DNA of 64,000 bases, taken from the NCBI GenBank assembly GCA_030762175.1, contig CM060833.1:171726501-171790500 (forward strand). Direction: 5' to 3'. The translations under genes and the position numbers were made by a program. Shown in pieces: positions 12,641-24,390 of this stretch. A model generated the notes under the pieces. The model saw only the letters and a program-made list of their open reading frames with translations, was not told where the DNA came from and made no database searches. Numbering within the stretch: the stretch's first letter is position 1; each line of letters starts with the position of its first letter. This DNA is from Metallyticus violacea (taxonomy: Eukaryota > Arthropoda > Insecta > Mantodea > Metallyticidae).

Positions 12641-14679
12641 CTTTAAATAACCTAACTGGTTGATAATAGTGTTAACATTAGCGACAGAAGTTCATTACAG
12701 CCATTTCGTCCGACAGTTGACAGTGCTTTTGTCTGTTATCATCTCTACATACACATCTGTAGATTATGATAGTTTCGCTGTAGGCTGAAAGAAAGTTACT
12801 AACTGCTCTTTGTTTATAACTCACGTCACTTAGAGACTGTTTTACGAAAGAGAATTGCCTTACTGCAGAATGAGTTAATGTGGGAAGGATCAAATATACT
12901 GCTCATAAAATCTTGCACTGTTTTGAGATAAACTGACCGATACTATAATGGATTTTAACGGGATTATTTAAATTTCCTATATCATAAGTATAAATATTCT
13001 TATATTCATGCCATCAAAACTTTCTTTATCGTGTTTTACTTTATTAATTTTGGTTAAAACTGCCTTTGGCAATAATTCATACTGAAAACTGCCGAGAGTT
13101 TATAGCTTTAACGATGAAATATTGTAAATAAAATTAATGTTCGGTACATTTTCGAAATACTCATTCCAATTGCGTAGGAATTTTAAGAGTAACATTTGAA
13201 ATACAAAAGGAAATAACCCTTTAATTCTGTGTGTAACAATGCGAAATGCAATCTAGGCCTAATTTATTACTTGCACATAATGGAAATACACACGCAACAA
13301 CATGTAAAGCCATGATTAATGTGGAGTATCATCATCCAATACGATTCTAAAAGTTGTGAAAAAGACATAGTATCTATATTAGGTGATGTTCTCGGGCATA
13401 AATTTGGTTTCTATGGAAAGTTAATAATTGAGTGCAATGCGCTAATTCTTAATTTCAATAGTATGCTAAGGCTTTTAACAAAGCAAAACAAAAAACCATA
13501 GATCTTAAATTTTTTGTCGTGCAAAGTTAACAATGCTTTGCAAAATTTCGAATAAGAACGCATTTGTCATAGAAGGCATTTCCACGAACTTTTAAAAGGT
13601 AAAACAAATATGTAATAATATAACAAGTAAAATTATCATAAACACAAACACACTGTTATCACTTACCGTTTAACATAATGAAATGTTGTTCCATGCCTAG
13701 GGTTATCAGATCTTTTCTTTTTCAGGGTGCACATATTGGTACTCTTCTCCTTTTTCATTCGTGTACTCTCTGTATCACTTAAAACGTACATGCATTTCCT
13801 TGTTTTCTGCTATCAACAGAATATTTAGCACTAAAATTACATGTTCTCTCTCTAAAGCATCCTTCACTTATCCTAAAATAATATTTGAAAAACCTTCCAA
13901 ATAGTTTCTGAAGTTCATAGATTTTCCGTGTTCCATAATAAACTCCATACTATGGAAAATGAGCATAAATTAAATGATAAAATAATATTAAATTTACTTC
14001 AATGAAAAGGACAATAACAGAAAAAAAGAAAGCAAAGTTTTGTCATTACAAGTTAATGTAATTTAAAAGAGCAAGGAAAGTGAGCATCTGTGTTTAGCGT
14101 TGATAAAACTATTATTGTGTATATATAAAAACAGTTTTCTGAATCTAAAGACATGAATTCAGAATTCTGAAGTTTCACAATTTTAATGGACAGATCTCAG
14201 TGAACAGAAAACGAGAAACATTTTGGGTTAGTGATAGAAAGGCATCGTATTGAGAAACAGATCAGCTTTGAAAACAAATTTTGGCAAATCTCAGTGAAGC
14301 TCTGTATCACTCTAAATGCCGAACTGTCTTTGACAGCATCAGTTTATTCTGACTTTCTAAAGACATGGAAATATTTTGCCATATATGTCCGCAATGTCAA
14401 TGTGAAGAGTGTTTCCTTCCAGTTTAATGAAATCACAATGGACCCAGAAAGAATTAGGATATCAATAAATATTGGTGAAGTGTAATTTCAAGGACATAAG
14501 CTGCAATATGAACTTTGCGTGAAAGACAAGTTTATAAAAATACAATTAATTTATAAGATAACGTTAATTATTACAAAAGAAAATGTTAAAACTGCAATAA
14601 AAATGAAAATATCGCGAAAGTTGGCAGTACTGTTATAACTGTCTTAAGGAATGTCCTATTGGTGACAGGACAGTGAAAA
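12641..14679. other. AT-rich desert
   Basis: No gene or element recognised. The longest open frames are 60 codons (13319-13501 +) and 84 codons (14231-14485 +); the latter has no family resemblance and normal local composition. Confidence 0.5.
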
Positions 14680-15095
14680 CAGTTGTACCGTTTAACTATG
14701 TCAGCCTCTCTTCAGACATGCACCAAAGATGAACAGCGTTCTGTTATTCTGTTTTCGAGTAGAGAAGACGTGGAAGAATTCATTCATTGAAGAATGAAAA
14801 TTTGGTATGGCGATGCACGCTTGGCACAGCAAAGAGTTTACGAACGGAATAGGACGTTAAAAAATGGCATCAGGCTCCTCGCACATCGGGAGAGAATATT
14901 GCAACAGTTGTAAATCGCGAGTCATGGTGGATATCCATGGCTCAACACACAACGTCATTCGGATGTGGGTGTAGAGAAGAAGCACACCAGGCTGCGCACG
15001 AGTAGCTGTGCAGACGACCAAAAGCAATCCATGCACGTCTCATAACGGAGACTGTGTAGTAACTGACACAATTGTGTGCCGCTTTTACTCAATAA
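14680..15095 (+). pseudogene. mariner transposase, N-terminus with internal deletion
   Basis: A start at 14698 gives MSASLQTCTKDEQRSVILFS, and after a stop and small shifts RMKIWYGDARLAQQRVYE. This is the first helix-turn-helix of mariner transposases (family pattern: EQRxVIxF...IHxRMxxxYGDxxLSxxxVYEW). ENIATVVNRESW at about 14890-14930 fits the linker that follows. A segment near 14990-15060 resembles the C-terminal RRPKxFxARGI region, so the catalytic core appears deleted. The first roughly 95 bp recur at 20286-20384. Confidence 0.65.
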
Positions 15096-16145
15096 ATAAC
15101 GTTTAAAAAGGTTTGATTTAATTAAATTTTTAATTTTTAAATTCATTTGTATTCAGGATTTTCCTTACCATACATAATAACTGTTCAGTTTAAAGTTATA
15201 ATATTTATAAATATTTATCTACTAAAAAGGTCATAGAGCATTTGCTGATTATCGTCATTATTATTATAAATAAAAATTGTAAATTTTGGAACATCTTTTA
15301 ATTTTAATATGATTTTTCTCTCTCGTTGTTAGAGTCTCAATTCCTCTGCTTTGCGTCTTTTTCTGGTGATACAAAGCGATTCTCTGCTTAAAATAAGCAT
15401 CACGAGAGAAATAAGGCAGTTTTATAGTTTTTCTTTTTACTCGTGTTTTTGAAATATACAACGTTTAATTTGACAGTTTTCTTTCAGGCTAAGTGTACCC
15501 TTTTTTCACTTTGATAATCTGGTAACCCTGTACATAGCAATAACTGACACTCGCGTTATTCGGAGGTGATGAACGCAACTTCCTACACCGTTCATTATTG
15601 AATAAAAGCTCGTGTGTAGCGCCCTTAACAAGATAATCTATTTTTATTCCCGGCGGTTGTAACATGTCGGTTTCCTTCGGTTCTTTACACAACACTCGCA
15701 ATACAACGGTCAGGAGCGCTGGTGCAAATAAATATTGAAAGTAGAGAGGGGGGGGGGGTGTTTCAATAGCTGAAGCAGTTTCAAAATCAGTTTAAACATC
15801 ACTGAGTTCTACGCAAAGGTTAACATTACAACAAATATTGTTCATCTGAATATAAAGTGTTTTTAAAAGTTAACACCATTGCTTCATTTTTAAGTTTATT
15901 TGTTTAAGTGCCTCCGTGATACTGAGCTACATCTTGTTAGAAGGAACACGTCACTTTCTTGTACTCAAATGTTTGTCTGACGATTTCTTGGAATCCACGT
16001 GCACAAACACATCTCATTGGATGACACCCAGTGACATTTTAAAAATGTTCCAAAGTGTTCTTAATGATATTCGATCATCCTCGCTACTATGACAGCAGGG
16101 GGTGTTAATGTTTTCGTGGTTAGAGCGCAAACCGAGGAAATGGGT
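15096..16145. other. Unassigned sequence
   Basis: Nothing recognisable. A run of about 10-12 G lies at 15748-15759. Several short minus-strand frames of 60-70 codons show no family resemblance. Confidence 0.5.
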
Positions 16146-16400
16146 TCAGCTTCCTTTGAGATTGATTGCCCCTCTCTTTAAACATTTTAAACAATCTGCG
16201 AACTTTGCTAACAAACTCTCCATAGGCCTCCTGTAACATCGCATTGAAATTTGATTGAGACTAAAACAGAACATTAAGCAACTTCTTGTTCGCCGCATGT
16301 AACTTCCGTTTTGCTGTAAGCGGAACTGAACACGTCTCAACTTGCACACCGCTCGCAGGCAGGAATCGGAAGTGACAGCAGTGAAACTTGTACCATGCAT
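16146..16400 (-). pseudogene. Probable mariner-like transposase N-terminal remnant
   Basis: An 84-codon open frame covers this span on the minus strand, but the family signal is in a neighbouring frame: MLQEAYGEFVSKVRRLFK followed by MFKEG. This resembles the MLxxAYGExxxSxxxVFxWFKxFKEGR segment of mariner-like and SETMAR-like transposases, with the central helix eroded. The long open frame is therefore probably accidental. No other domain is recoverable, and the call rests on one short motif. Confidence 0.4.
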
Positions 16401-17259
16401 TAAGATAACAAGATATAGTAAAGTTAAATTATAGCGTGAGAAATAACGTCCGTAATGAAATTATAACAGTTCTGCTTTGAGCAGCTCTCGTATTGAGACG
16501 TACAGATCGCAGGGACTCCAGTCGTTCTAAACAGGAAAATGAAAACTCCGCCATTCATATTATAAAAATATCCGAGTGATATTTACTATTTCTGGTAAAA
16601 TGCCTAGAAGATGATTTTTTTACCTTTTAAAACCCAGAAGTAAAATGTTTGATAGTGAGTTGACTTGTGCTCTGTAGCAAGGTATTATAATTTTGTGTGT
16701 ATAACGCTGCTCTTCCTTATTTCAGTTATAAACTTTTTACAATGCTCAGTAAATTGCTTATTTGTATCAACCTTAGTTCAAAACAATGTGTGTTGGTTTT
16801 TATTTTTCTAATTAGGAAAAAAGGGTTTGAAATTACATTTCATTTGCTTTCACCTCTAAGTTTCTGTATAATTCGTCAAAATACTAACCATAACCTCTTG
16901 ATAGCATCAACGTTTCTTTTGTATTGCTATATTGCTATATTGTGATATAAAAGAACTCGTTGGCAATCCTAGGAAGGGGAAAAAGAAAAAGATTTATAAG
17001 AATCGTTTCCTACATGTTCCTTTTAAACTTGAGACTGGTGCAATTCAAGCAGTTCAATATAATTGGTGAAAGGCATGTTTCAAGCGAATGATTTAACTAC
17101 TGGAATTCTACCTTCTCTAGTTAACGTCAGGCAAGTTTTAGCTTGAGGAACGTGCTGGAGGTATACCCCCCAGGATATGGCCATAGACAGGTAACTCAAC
17201 AGTGAGGGAGATGAATAATGAAAACTCATAACATCCTACAATGAATAGTTTTCTGAATA

Positions 17260-17262
<3 letters not shown>
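16401..17262. other. Unassigned AT-rich sequence
   Basis: An 82-codon hydrophobic open frame (16697-16945 +) is composed mostly of F, I, L, S and Y codons, as expected by chance in AT-rich DNA. I do not call it a gene. Confidence 0.5.

Positions 17263-17308
<46 letters not shown>
17263..17308. repeat. AT dinucleotide microsatellite
   Basis: Uninterrupted run of about 23 AT units. The minus-strand open frame passing through it (17138-17401) is an artefact of the Ile-Tyr repeat. Confidence 0.95.
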
Positions 17309-17309
<1 letters not shown>

Positions 17310-19956
17310 CACAAGTAAAATAAAATTGAATTTATTTTCATGAGAAAATGAAAAAAAAAAAAAACGGCAGATAGGTTTAACATACAATTGAGGTAAATCA
17401 CTTAACTGTGATCTTTATAACAAAGTAAAGCATTGTACTTTAAGCTGCAAATCCCCAAATGGTTTGCCGCATTTGGCACATAATAATTATTTATAGGCAA
17501 AGAAAATTTCACATAAAAGCATAATTTTATAAAAATATAAGATACTTTATTGTTACGTTAAAATAATCACTTAATATTTTGGCTTACTAATAAACATTAC
17601 TTGAAAATTACAAAAATGCATCATGAACCAAACTATTGCTTCACTAAATTCATTTGCAATAAACTCTTTATATTCTACCTGGGCCATTGGGTGCACATAT
17701 TGAAGGAGGCACCAGAACTAACAATTTAGAATTAAGAGCCGAAAAAATCTAAGTTCATTTCCCGTTGATGCGTCTTTTAGGAATAAGCCAAAAATGTCTA
17801 ATGAACTCTCCACGCATGGGCAAAAATCTCTGATTTAGTTATACGATTTGTTTCAACCAATGGCCAACCAGCCTGGGGATCACATAATGCACATGTAGCG
17901 GCACAAAAGAAGGAAGAAGAAGAAGAAGAAGGGAAAGGAAAAAGGAAGACTCATACATCGATCTGGAAGAAATGAATGCGCGTAAAAATGACGAACTGTC
18001 TACCTAATTGAAAAAAGACGCGCAGATTAATTTGTGTAATTTTCTATTCTTCAGTTCATGAAAGAAACCGAATCCTTTAGGGCAATGCTTTATCTATATC
18101 TTTGACCCGTTGAAGACATTGCGTAAACCGGCTAAGCTAAGAGAACACCCCCCCCCCTTTCAAAAGGATAAACTGTGTCTTGGATTCTAATTTGAATAAT
18201 ATTGCTTACAGACCTCTGTGTATTCATGCAATGTTAAATGTGTCACTATAGCACTGAATGCCAATTAAATGCTGATTTCAGATCGAAGCGTAGAGAAACA
18301 TCTTTAATTATATTAAATGTTCTTTCTAGTTGTACTTATCTTGTTGCATAAGGGCCTAGAAACGTTTAATCTATTTCAAAGTGCTTAGTGATCATTCTAA
18401 ATGATCGTACAGAAACATCAGCTGTATCATAATTGTTAATAAGAGCCTCCAAACAAATTACTTAGCGTATCTGATTGTAGAACTGAACAGTTTGTAGTTA
18501 TCAAAGGCAGCAATATGTTATTTTTTTCTATTCAGACTAAGTCTTTGTTTCACTGGTACATAATTTAAACCACTCCTAAAGCTCGCTTAAATTAATGAGA
18601 AGCATTGGATAATTACTGCACTTTTGGAATAAAGTATGTATGTATGTTTACTGTTCTGAAATGATATCTTGCATAAAAGAAAAACTCTTTAGCAATAAAT
18701 ATAACATTTTATTATTTTTGTACAACGAGCCATACTTTTTGAAACTAATAAAGAGATAGTTTCAGCATAACAAGAAAATCTTCATACATAAATTTTTGTG
18801 AAATTACCATCTCTAACGTTTACGCGTATAAACATAGAAATTTTTAAATTTTATTTATTCTTTATCTCAGTGACAACCATCATTGGCATCAATAACATTA
18901 GACTTCTATTTAAGCAATTATAAATGTAGGTATTTCGTTATTATTACTTGATTTAAGATTAGTCATGGAAAAATAATGTATATCAATCACACTGTAGTAA
19001 ACAGACGTTGTACCCATGTAGAAATTAACTTTCTACTCGTGAATTAAATCCTCATTTACTTTCTTGTAACGTGGATAACTATATTGTTTAAATTACCCTT
19101 ATAAAGGGTACTTGAACAACCAAGTGCCGTAAGGAAGATAAAATCTTGAGGTGGGGGATTTTACTTTCCCCCATTACATCTTCATTGCAGCTGAGGTCGA
19201 CACGAAACAATAATTCCAACATTAGCATATTAAATTGTGATAATAAATGGTACTTAAATGTGTGTTTTCCAATCCTGTAAAACAATTTCAATAAAGGCTA
19301 CTTAATTTTTTGAGGATTATCCACATACTTCACATTCAGTGCTTTATGACGCATTAAAGAAACTGCCACACCGGTGATCTTAAAAAGTTTTTTATTTATT
19401 TCCGTCGTTAGAGGTGTTGAAATTAGCTTCTTATTCCATATAATGAGATATAGAAACACCGGATAGGAAATCAAACTTTTCGGTTCAAGATAATCGTTCT
19501 CACAGATTCACTAACTAGTTAGTTGTTCTTACTACAAAAACAATATCACAGGCGATAAAAGTATTGTTGGTTTTAAACTATAAATGTAAAAATATTGACC
19601 TTCTTTCGTGCACCATTACCATGGTGTCGTAATTTTCTCTATTTATTATATTCCAATAAACTTGCCTTATCACTGAGCTGCTATGTTAAATAAGCATCTA
19701 TTACCTCATGCAGAAGATAGTCGAAAAACAAGGAGATAAAAATCAAGAGAAAAAACACATTATCGTTTAAAACAATGACAAAAATCGTTAAAACAATAAA
19801 CTTAATGGAAAATGATAAAAGTATATTTGCAGGCATAAGAAATGTACAAGGAAACTTAGTCTCAAGAGGGCTAGGCCCTCATATTCCGACGCCTAAGACC
19901 CCAGTGTAATTTAATACTATCACAATTACAGTTGTATTTTATGTCAGTCTTTTATA
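17309..19956. other. AT-rich desert with small simple repeats
   Basis: No gene recognised. Holds a GAA/AGG-rich purine tract (about 17908-17945) and a C run at about 18147-18157. Open frames are short and unremarkable. Confidence 0.5.
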
Positions 19957-20050
19957 GTGTTTAATGCCCGTTTTTACCATTGAGGCCCCACGGGTAATGG
20001 ACATTGTGATGATACGTGAGGTGAAGTGATCAACTTGGGAAAGGTGTTCA
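19957..20050 (-). mobile_element. SINE-A tail, separated from its head
   Basis: In reverse orientation this matches the SINE-A 3' part: the segment around gaggccccacgggtaatgg, then gatgatacgtgaggtgaa and cttgggaaagg. The same features occur at 43170-43260 and 25930-26060. The matching SINE-A head is at 20386-20490 in the same orientation, so the two halves probably come from one insertion. About 60 bp of the SINE middle is missing between them. Confidence 0.7.
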
Positions 20051-20237
20051 TCATTTATGTTCTCAATCTTCAAATTTCTTCTAAGATCTTTATTTCTAAC
20101 TCGTGTAGTTCTTCGTTTTCCTTCCATATTTCTAAGAAATTTCATTTCTGCTTTTTGAAATTTTCTTTGATCTTCTATTTTATTAATCTAAACCTCTGTC
20201 GCTTATGAACCAGTAGAAAGCGAAATAATTTTATATT
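20051..20237 (-). pseudogene. LINE 3' coding fragment, copy A
   Basis: On the minus strand the frame reads MKFLRNMEGK and RNKDLRRNLKIENIND. Many insect non-LTR retrotransposons have a conserved segment downstream of the reverse-transcriptase palm with the pattern KAEMKFLRxxxGxxRxDRIRNEDIRxELxIxNINE, and this fits it. The same 187 bp recurs at 24203-24390, about nine tenths identical by eye. It is a 5'- and 3'-truncated remnant lying inside the split SINE-A, so it may have entered with or after the SINE. The plus-strand 60-codon frame is a shadow. Confidence 0.65.
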
Positions 20238-20285
20238 TTCATATTTCTTTCACTGCTATATCAGCGTTCATTTGTAAACAGCACC

Positions 20286-20384
20286 GCAGTAGTACCAGTT
20301 TAATGACGTCAGCCTCTCTTCAGACTTGCACCAAAGATGAACAGCGTTCTGTTATTCTGTTTCAGAGTAGAGAAGGCGTGGACT
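20286..20384 (+). pseudogene. mariner N-terminal fragment, second copy
   Basis: About 95 bp nearly identical to 14680-14775, the start of a mariner transposase. The initiator codon position carries acg instead of atg (20307-20309). It ends abruptly at the SINE-A head. Confidence 0.7.
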
Positions 20385-20385
20385 T

Positions 20386-20490
20386 AATTAAGTGAAGGCT
20401 GAGGAAATCCTGAAAAAAACTCAATCAAGGAATCGAACTTAGATCTCCCGCTCAGTGAGTCCGTGTCTTAACGATTTCGGCCACACATTA
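20386..20490 (-). mobile_element. SINE-A head (tRNA-derived)
   Basis: In reverse orientation it reads ggccgaaatcgttaagac (A-box region), then the B-box-like aagttcgattcc, then ctcagtgaggtt-like and tttcctcag segments shared by all SINE-A copies. It probably forms one insertion with the tail at 19957-20050. Confidence 0.75.
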
Positions 20491-22199
20491 GTTAATTAAA
20501 ACAGCACATTTCTTAGTTATTTATCTTTAGTCTGTCTCTATATGTTGCCTGCATTTTCACTTCAAGTATGCATGTCAGCAATTCACATACAACGAACAAA
20601 ATATAGGAACATTTACTCAGATTTGTAACCTAATTAAAATAACGTAACTAATAAAACGCTACATATCACTAAATAATGTTTTATAACTTGCCTTCAGTTT
20701 TCGCATTTTGCGATCCAGGCAATGGCATAATTTCTTTGATTTGATTACTATGCTGGATGTGGAACAGCCTTACGGATGCATTACTAACATATTACAAATG
20801 TTAACTTGAATCATGTAGTAAATCGGCATTTTCTGGAATATTGATCATAAAAATACTTTTATTCGTTTTGTTACTTTTGTAAAAACTGTTTAATTTTATT
20901 TACAAACTGTTTTGCGAACAGCAACTCTATTCAGTAATGGAATTCCTAGAAGTAGAAAATGAGAAAAGTTAACAATAGACAGAAAGAAGTAATGCGTATT
21001 GTTGTGCAGAAACAAGTAAGAACATTAAAAGTAGTAATTATAACTGGGTGCAATTTGCTTAGTTGCAGCGATTTATTGGAACACACTCTCGCAAAGTCTT
21101 CGTATCACAGCACATCTCAAATCTCAACGAAGAAAGGAACCCAGAAAATGTCTTTAGTAGGCAAAAGAGATTGCAAGGGAAGAAAAAACGTATATATATA
21201 ATATATATATAATATATTATATATATAATCGTAACATTATTAAAATATCACAGTTGTGGAAAATAAATCTCAATTTTGCAAACTTGCGTACAGCTTACTC
21301 AGGGTTATTGCAATATTCACTTTATGAATGTTATTTCATTCATATTAATTTGACATTAGAGTAAAACGCAACATTAATAAAAATGACAAAAATAATACTA
21401 CTCAAGTCAGAACAATGATTTTAACATCGTATGCACCTTTATAACATGAAAGAATGAGCGCCGTGAGGCATTTAATTGCCCATATAGTACAAAATTACCC
21501 TCGTATTGAAGGTTTAACGAAATGAAGTAAATATTAATTAAAAACATTGACTTTTTAACTAAGCCTTCAACAGTGCATCTTAAATATTAAAACTTAAAAC
21601 ATTTATTAAAAGAGATTTATTAACTGTGTCACTGTGAATCATCAACATGAAGAAAAATTGAAACAAAAAGAATATAATTTAGCTTTAGAAATATTAGAAA
21701 TTAAAATTGGAAGACGGTTCATTAATCAGGTGATTCAACAATAACGGAGAACGAATTTTCACAACACCGCAGTCTGCGCAGTAGACGTAACAGCCAGAAC
21801 CCCAGGGGTAAAGTTGCCTGGGCGACAGCCACGACTAAGTGATGTCAAAACAGGAAAAGGAAATACCGCAAAGGGTGAGGATATACGTCATCATACCGTT
21901 ACTTGTTTGAAAGAGAGAAACTTCTCGAACATATCGATCTTAGCTCAAGTAGGAAAGAATAGTAAGGCAAATACATGGACTACAAACAGAAGAGGGAAAT
22001 TAAAGATATGCTGCAACAATATTGACTATTGTAGTATATTTTATATGCATTCCAAAGAAACAATGGAAAAACTTAATAAAATATATTTTTATATTTTATA
22101 TTTTACAGGATTGAAAGGATGCAGTTCCAAAATAAAGAGAGAGAGAGAAAAAAATAGAACACAAGACACGTAATGTATGTGTGTGATGTGCATGCACGT
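20491..22199. other. Unassigned sequence
   Basis: Contains an AT-only palindromic stretch (21190-21228). The longest open frame, 119 codons at 21814-22173 (+), begins at a TTG codon, is Lys/Asn-rich toward its end and resembles no family I know; I treat it as chance or intronic. No RNA gene seen. Confidence 0.45.
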
Positions 22200-22935
22200 A
22201 TATAATGGAATGTCTTCCCCACTCACAGCCGCCAACCCGCTTGACCTTGAACTTCCGGGTAGTCAACAATGTACATTCGTTCGCGAGAATGGCAAACAGC
22301 TGATTTTAATGCAACATAGTTTTGTGTGTATAATAAATACGAATCTGCTCGTCGCGTTCCTTATCGCCAGTTCCTTGAACAAGTGTCTCCTTCTAGAACT
22401 GCAAATCACGATCTTGTGAATAAAGTTGGTACTACTGGTTCAGTGCAAAATAAGAAACTCACGCGAAGAGAAAAAGTTTTCCAAATTCTTTATGATAGGA
22501 TAATTGGAATATGGTGTGCTTTTAGCGGAAGACACCAATTAGTCCGATCTTTTACGAGCACACAGTAAATGGACAGAGGTACCAAAATGGCATTTATACT
22601 CCATTATTTAATTAGTTTATGGAAGAAGAGAAATCACATGCGTGTATGAACAAGATTGCACCACCTGTCATACAGCAAGGGAGTCTATGGATAACATTAG
22701 GGAGGTATTGAAGATGCTGGTGTATGGCCATCTCGCTCCATAGATCTAAGTTCGTGATTTTTACTGATAGGGTAGCCTGAAGGACAAAGTGTACAACCCA
22801 AGTCCTCACACAATGGAAGAACTCGAGGAAAAACATACGAAATAATTCAGAAATATTATAGTAGTGGAACTAAATCGTGTATTTGACAATGCAGGGAGGA
22901 CGGCATTTCCAGCATTTGTTATAAGGCAAACTTTT
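22200..22935 (+). pseudogene. DDE transposon with DUF4817-like HTH, internally deleted
   Basis: The N-terminal helix-turn-helix lies at about 22329-22480: YESARRVPYRQFLEQV, then LVNKVGTTGSVQNKKL. This is the pattern of arthropod transposases carrying a DUF4817-like HTH (RRxFRxxFPxxxxPSKxTIxxLVNKFRxTGSVxDKKR). The first catalytic Asp region is missing. The second is kept at 22650-22705: QDCTTCHTARESMDNIREV. The third lies in RDFY at about 22753-22765, followed by two stops where family members read LWG, then SLKDKVYNPSPHTMEELEE (22774-22830), VELNRVFDN (22864-22890) and, after a frameshift, the C-terminal GGRHFQHLL and a stop near 22920. Order and spacing match the family from second Asp to C-terminus. 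Open frames of 80 and 91 codons here are pieces of this element, not genes. Confidence 0.8.
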
Positions 22936-22950
22936 ATAGACGGTTTTAAG

Positions 22951-23689
22951 AAGCGAAGTCAGAATGAAGACGCGGTCTACTGCCAAGACTTAAAATCACT
23001 TGTGAGCGGTAAGGGCATATTCTGGAAGTCCTGTTTTACTGTATGTATGACTTTTGATGATTGTGATGTCTCCTGCAGTAGAGGTATGCTCAATGCTTTT
23101 TGCCTGTTCAATGTTCTCAACGTACTGAGACATAAATAAAGACTATAACACGATTGTACTTATACAAAGAGTGATTTTAGCGATAATGTTTTTAAAGCTG
23201 TGGTTATTATAAAGTAGATAATTTATACAATAAAAATATTTTATGTTAAATCGAAGTTGTAATTATTTCTATTGGGTTTACGTTGAATCGTCTAAAAACA
23301 ACCCTTCCAATTTCTGAACACCCTTAATGCAAAGAGAACAAAGAAATAATAAGCGTTTCCCGTGAACGTGGTTCAGGGAGTTAATTAATTTATTTTACAC
23401 TTGCTAATGTTATGCGAGAACAAAGATTAGATAAATGTCTTCTATTTAAGGTTAAAGACATACTTCTATCAATCCCACATTCTGAAACTTTATGTACTGG
23501 TTCAAAATATTAACACATTTCATGATGGCAACACAGAAATTCCTCTCTTCTTCTGCTTCCGTTGGTCTTGATTTCAAGAACTAATATATGCCAAATTTAA
23601 CTTCAATAAATAATCTGCTAATAGTTGTTCGGTTAGTATAAAGTTACTGCTGCATACTGTTGTAACTTAATAATTATAAGTGATTGAAC
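22951..23689. other. Unassigned AT-rich sequence
   Basis: Nothing recognised; no open frame of note outside the tail of the previous element. Confidence 0.5.
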
Positions 23690-23939
23690 GTCAGCAAACC
23701 GACACGGGTGGCTTAAGTCGTTAAAGCATGGACATGTGAGTGGGAGGTCTGGGGTTCGACTATCGACAGGGCCTTTGTCGCTGACTGAGTTTTTTTTCTC
23801 AAGTTTTCCTCAGCAAATGTACCCTAAAAGTGCACCTGGAACGCTTCGTTATTTAAAAATAATTTTGTATTAAGAGTGTCTACCTGTGGTCGTTCAGCAG
23901 TAAAAAGGGCGTTAAACAATATTTTAAAAAAAGTCAGCA
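23690..23939 (+). mobile_element. SINE-A copy with short target duplication
   Basis: The tRNA-like head has a degenerate A box (gtggcttaagtcgttaaagc) and a B box at about 23751-23762 (gggttcgactat). Then come gactgagttttttt and gttttcctcagcaaatg, and a 3' part with ctgtggtcgttcagcagtaa and gcgttaaac. gtcagca occurs at 23690-23696 and 23933-23939, so a 7-bp target duplication, perhaps 9 with one mismatch, is likely. Confidence 0.8.
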
Positions 23940-24202
23940 TTTAAGTTTTTCTTACCATCACTGTACATTTAGTATTTTCCAAATTAGTTGAAATCTGCAT
24001 GGTTTTTATACCAGTGATCAATAATATCCAGGATTTACCATCATCGTTTACTTCACGTATAGACTCGTTACATCTTCAACAAATACTAATCTGACTATTT
24101 CTTCCTCGACTGACCTAAGTTCATCTTTCCAGATGGTTTTTGTTTTGGTATCCAAGTGTGCTCTAATGGGCACACCATTTGCTTCTTTCTTTCACTTCTA
24201 TA

Positions 24203-24390
24203 TTATTTATGTTCTTAGCCTCCAAATTTCTTCTAAGATCTTTATATCTAATTCGTTCAGTTCTTTGTTTTCCTTCCACATTTCACAGGAATTTCATTTC
24301 TGCTTTTTGAAATTTTCTTTGGTCTTCTATTTTATTAGTCTAAACCTCTGTCCTTTATGAACAAGTAGAAAGCGAAATAATTTTATAGTT
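24203..24390 (-). pseudogene. LINE 3' coding fragment, copy B
   Basis: Second copy of the 187-bp LINE fragment at 20051-20237. The minus strand reads KAEMKFL, then RIRYKDLRRNLEAKNINN, with stops. The homology to copy A starts and stops at about the same points, suggesting a recurrent 5'-truncated form or a piece carried by another element. The plus-strand 75-codon frame over 24133-24360 is a shadow. Confidence 0.65.

Noticed and set aside
16697..16945. 82-codon hydrophobic frame as a membrane protein
   Set aside because: The composition is what AT-rich DNA gives by chance; there is no upstream exon or promoter signal.
17138..17401. Open frame of 87 codons through an AT microsatellite
   Set aside because: The frame is kept open by Ile-Tyr repeat codons; both ends are low-complexity and no family match exists.
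21814..22173. 119-codon open frame
   Set aside because: Starts at TTG, low-complexity Lys/Asn-rich end, no family match, no splice or promoter signal.
22177..23139. Open frames of 74-91 codons as separate small genes
   Set aside because: They are frame-shifted pieces of the DDE transposon at 22200-22935 and its flank.
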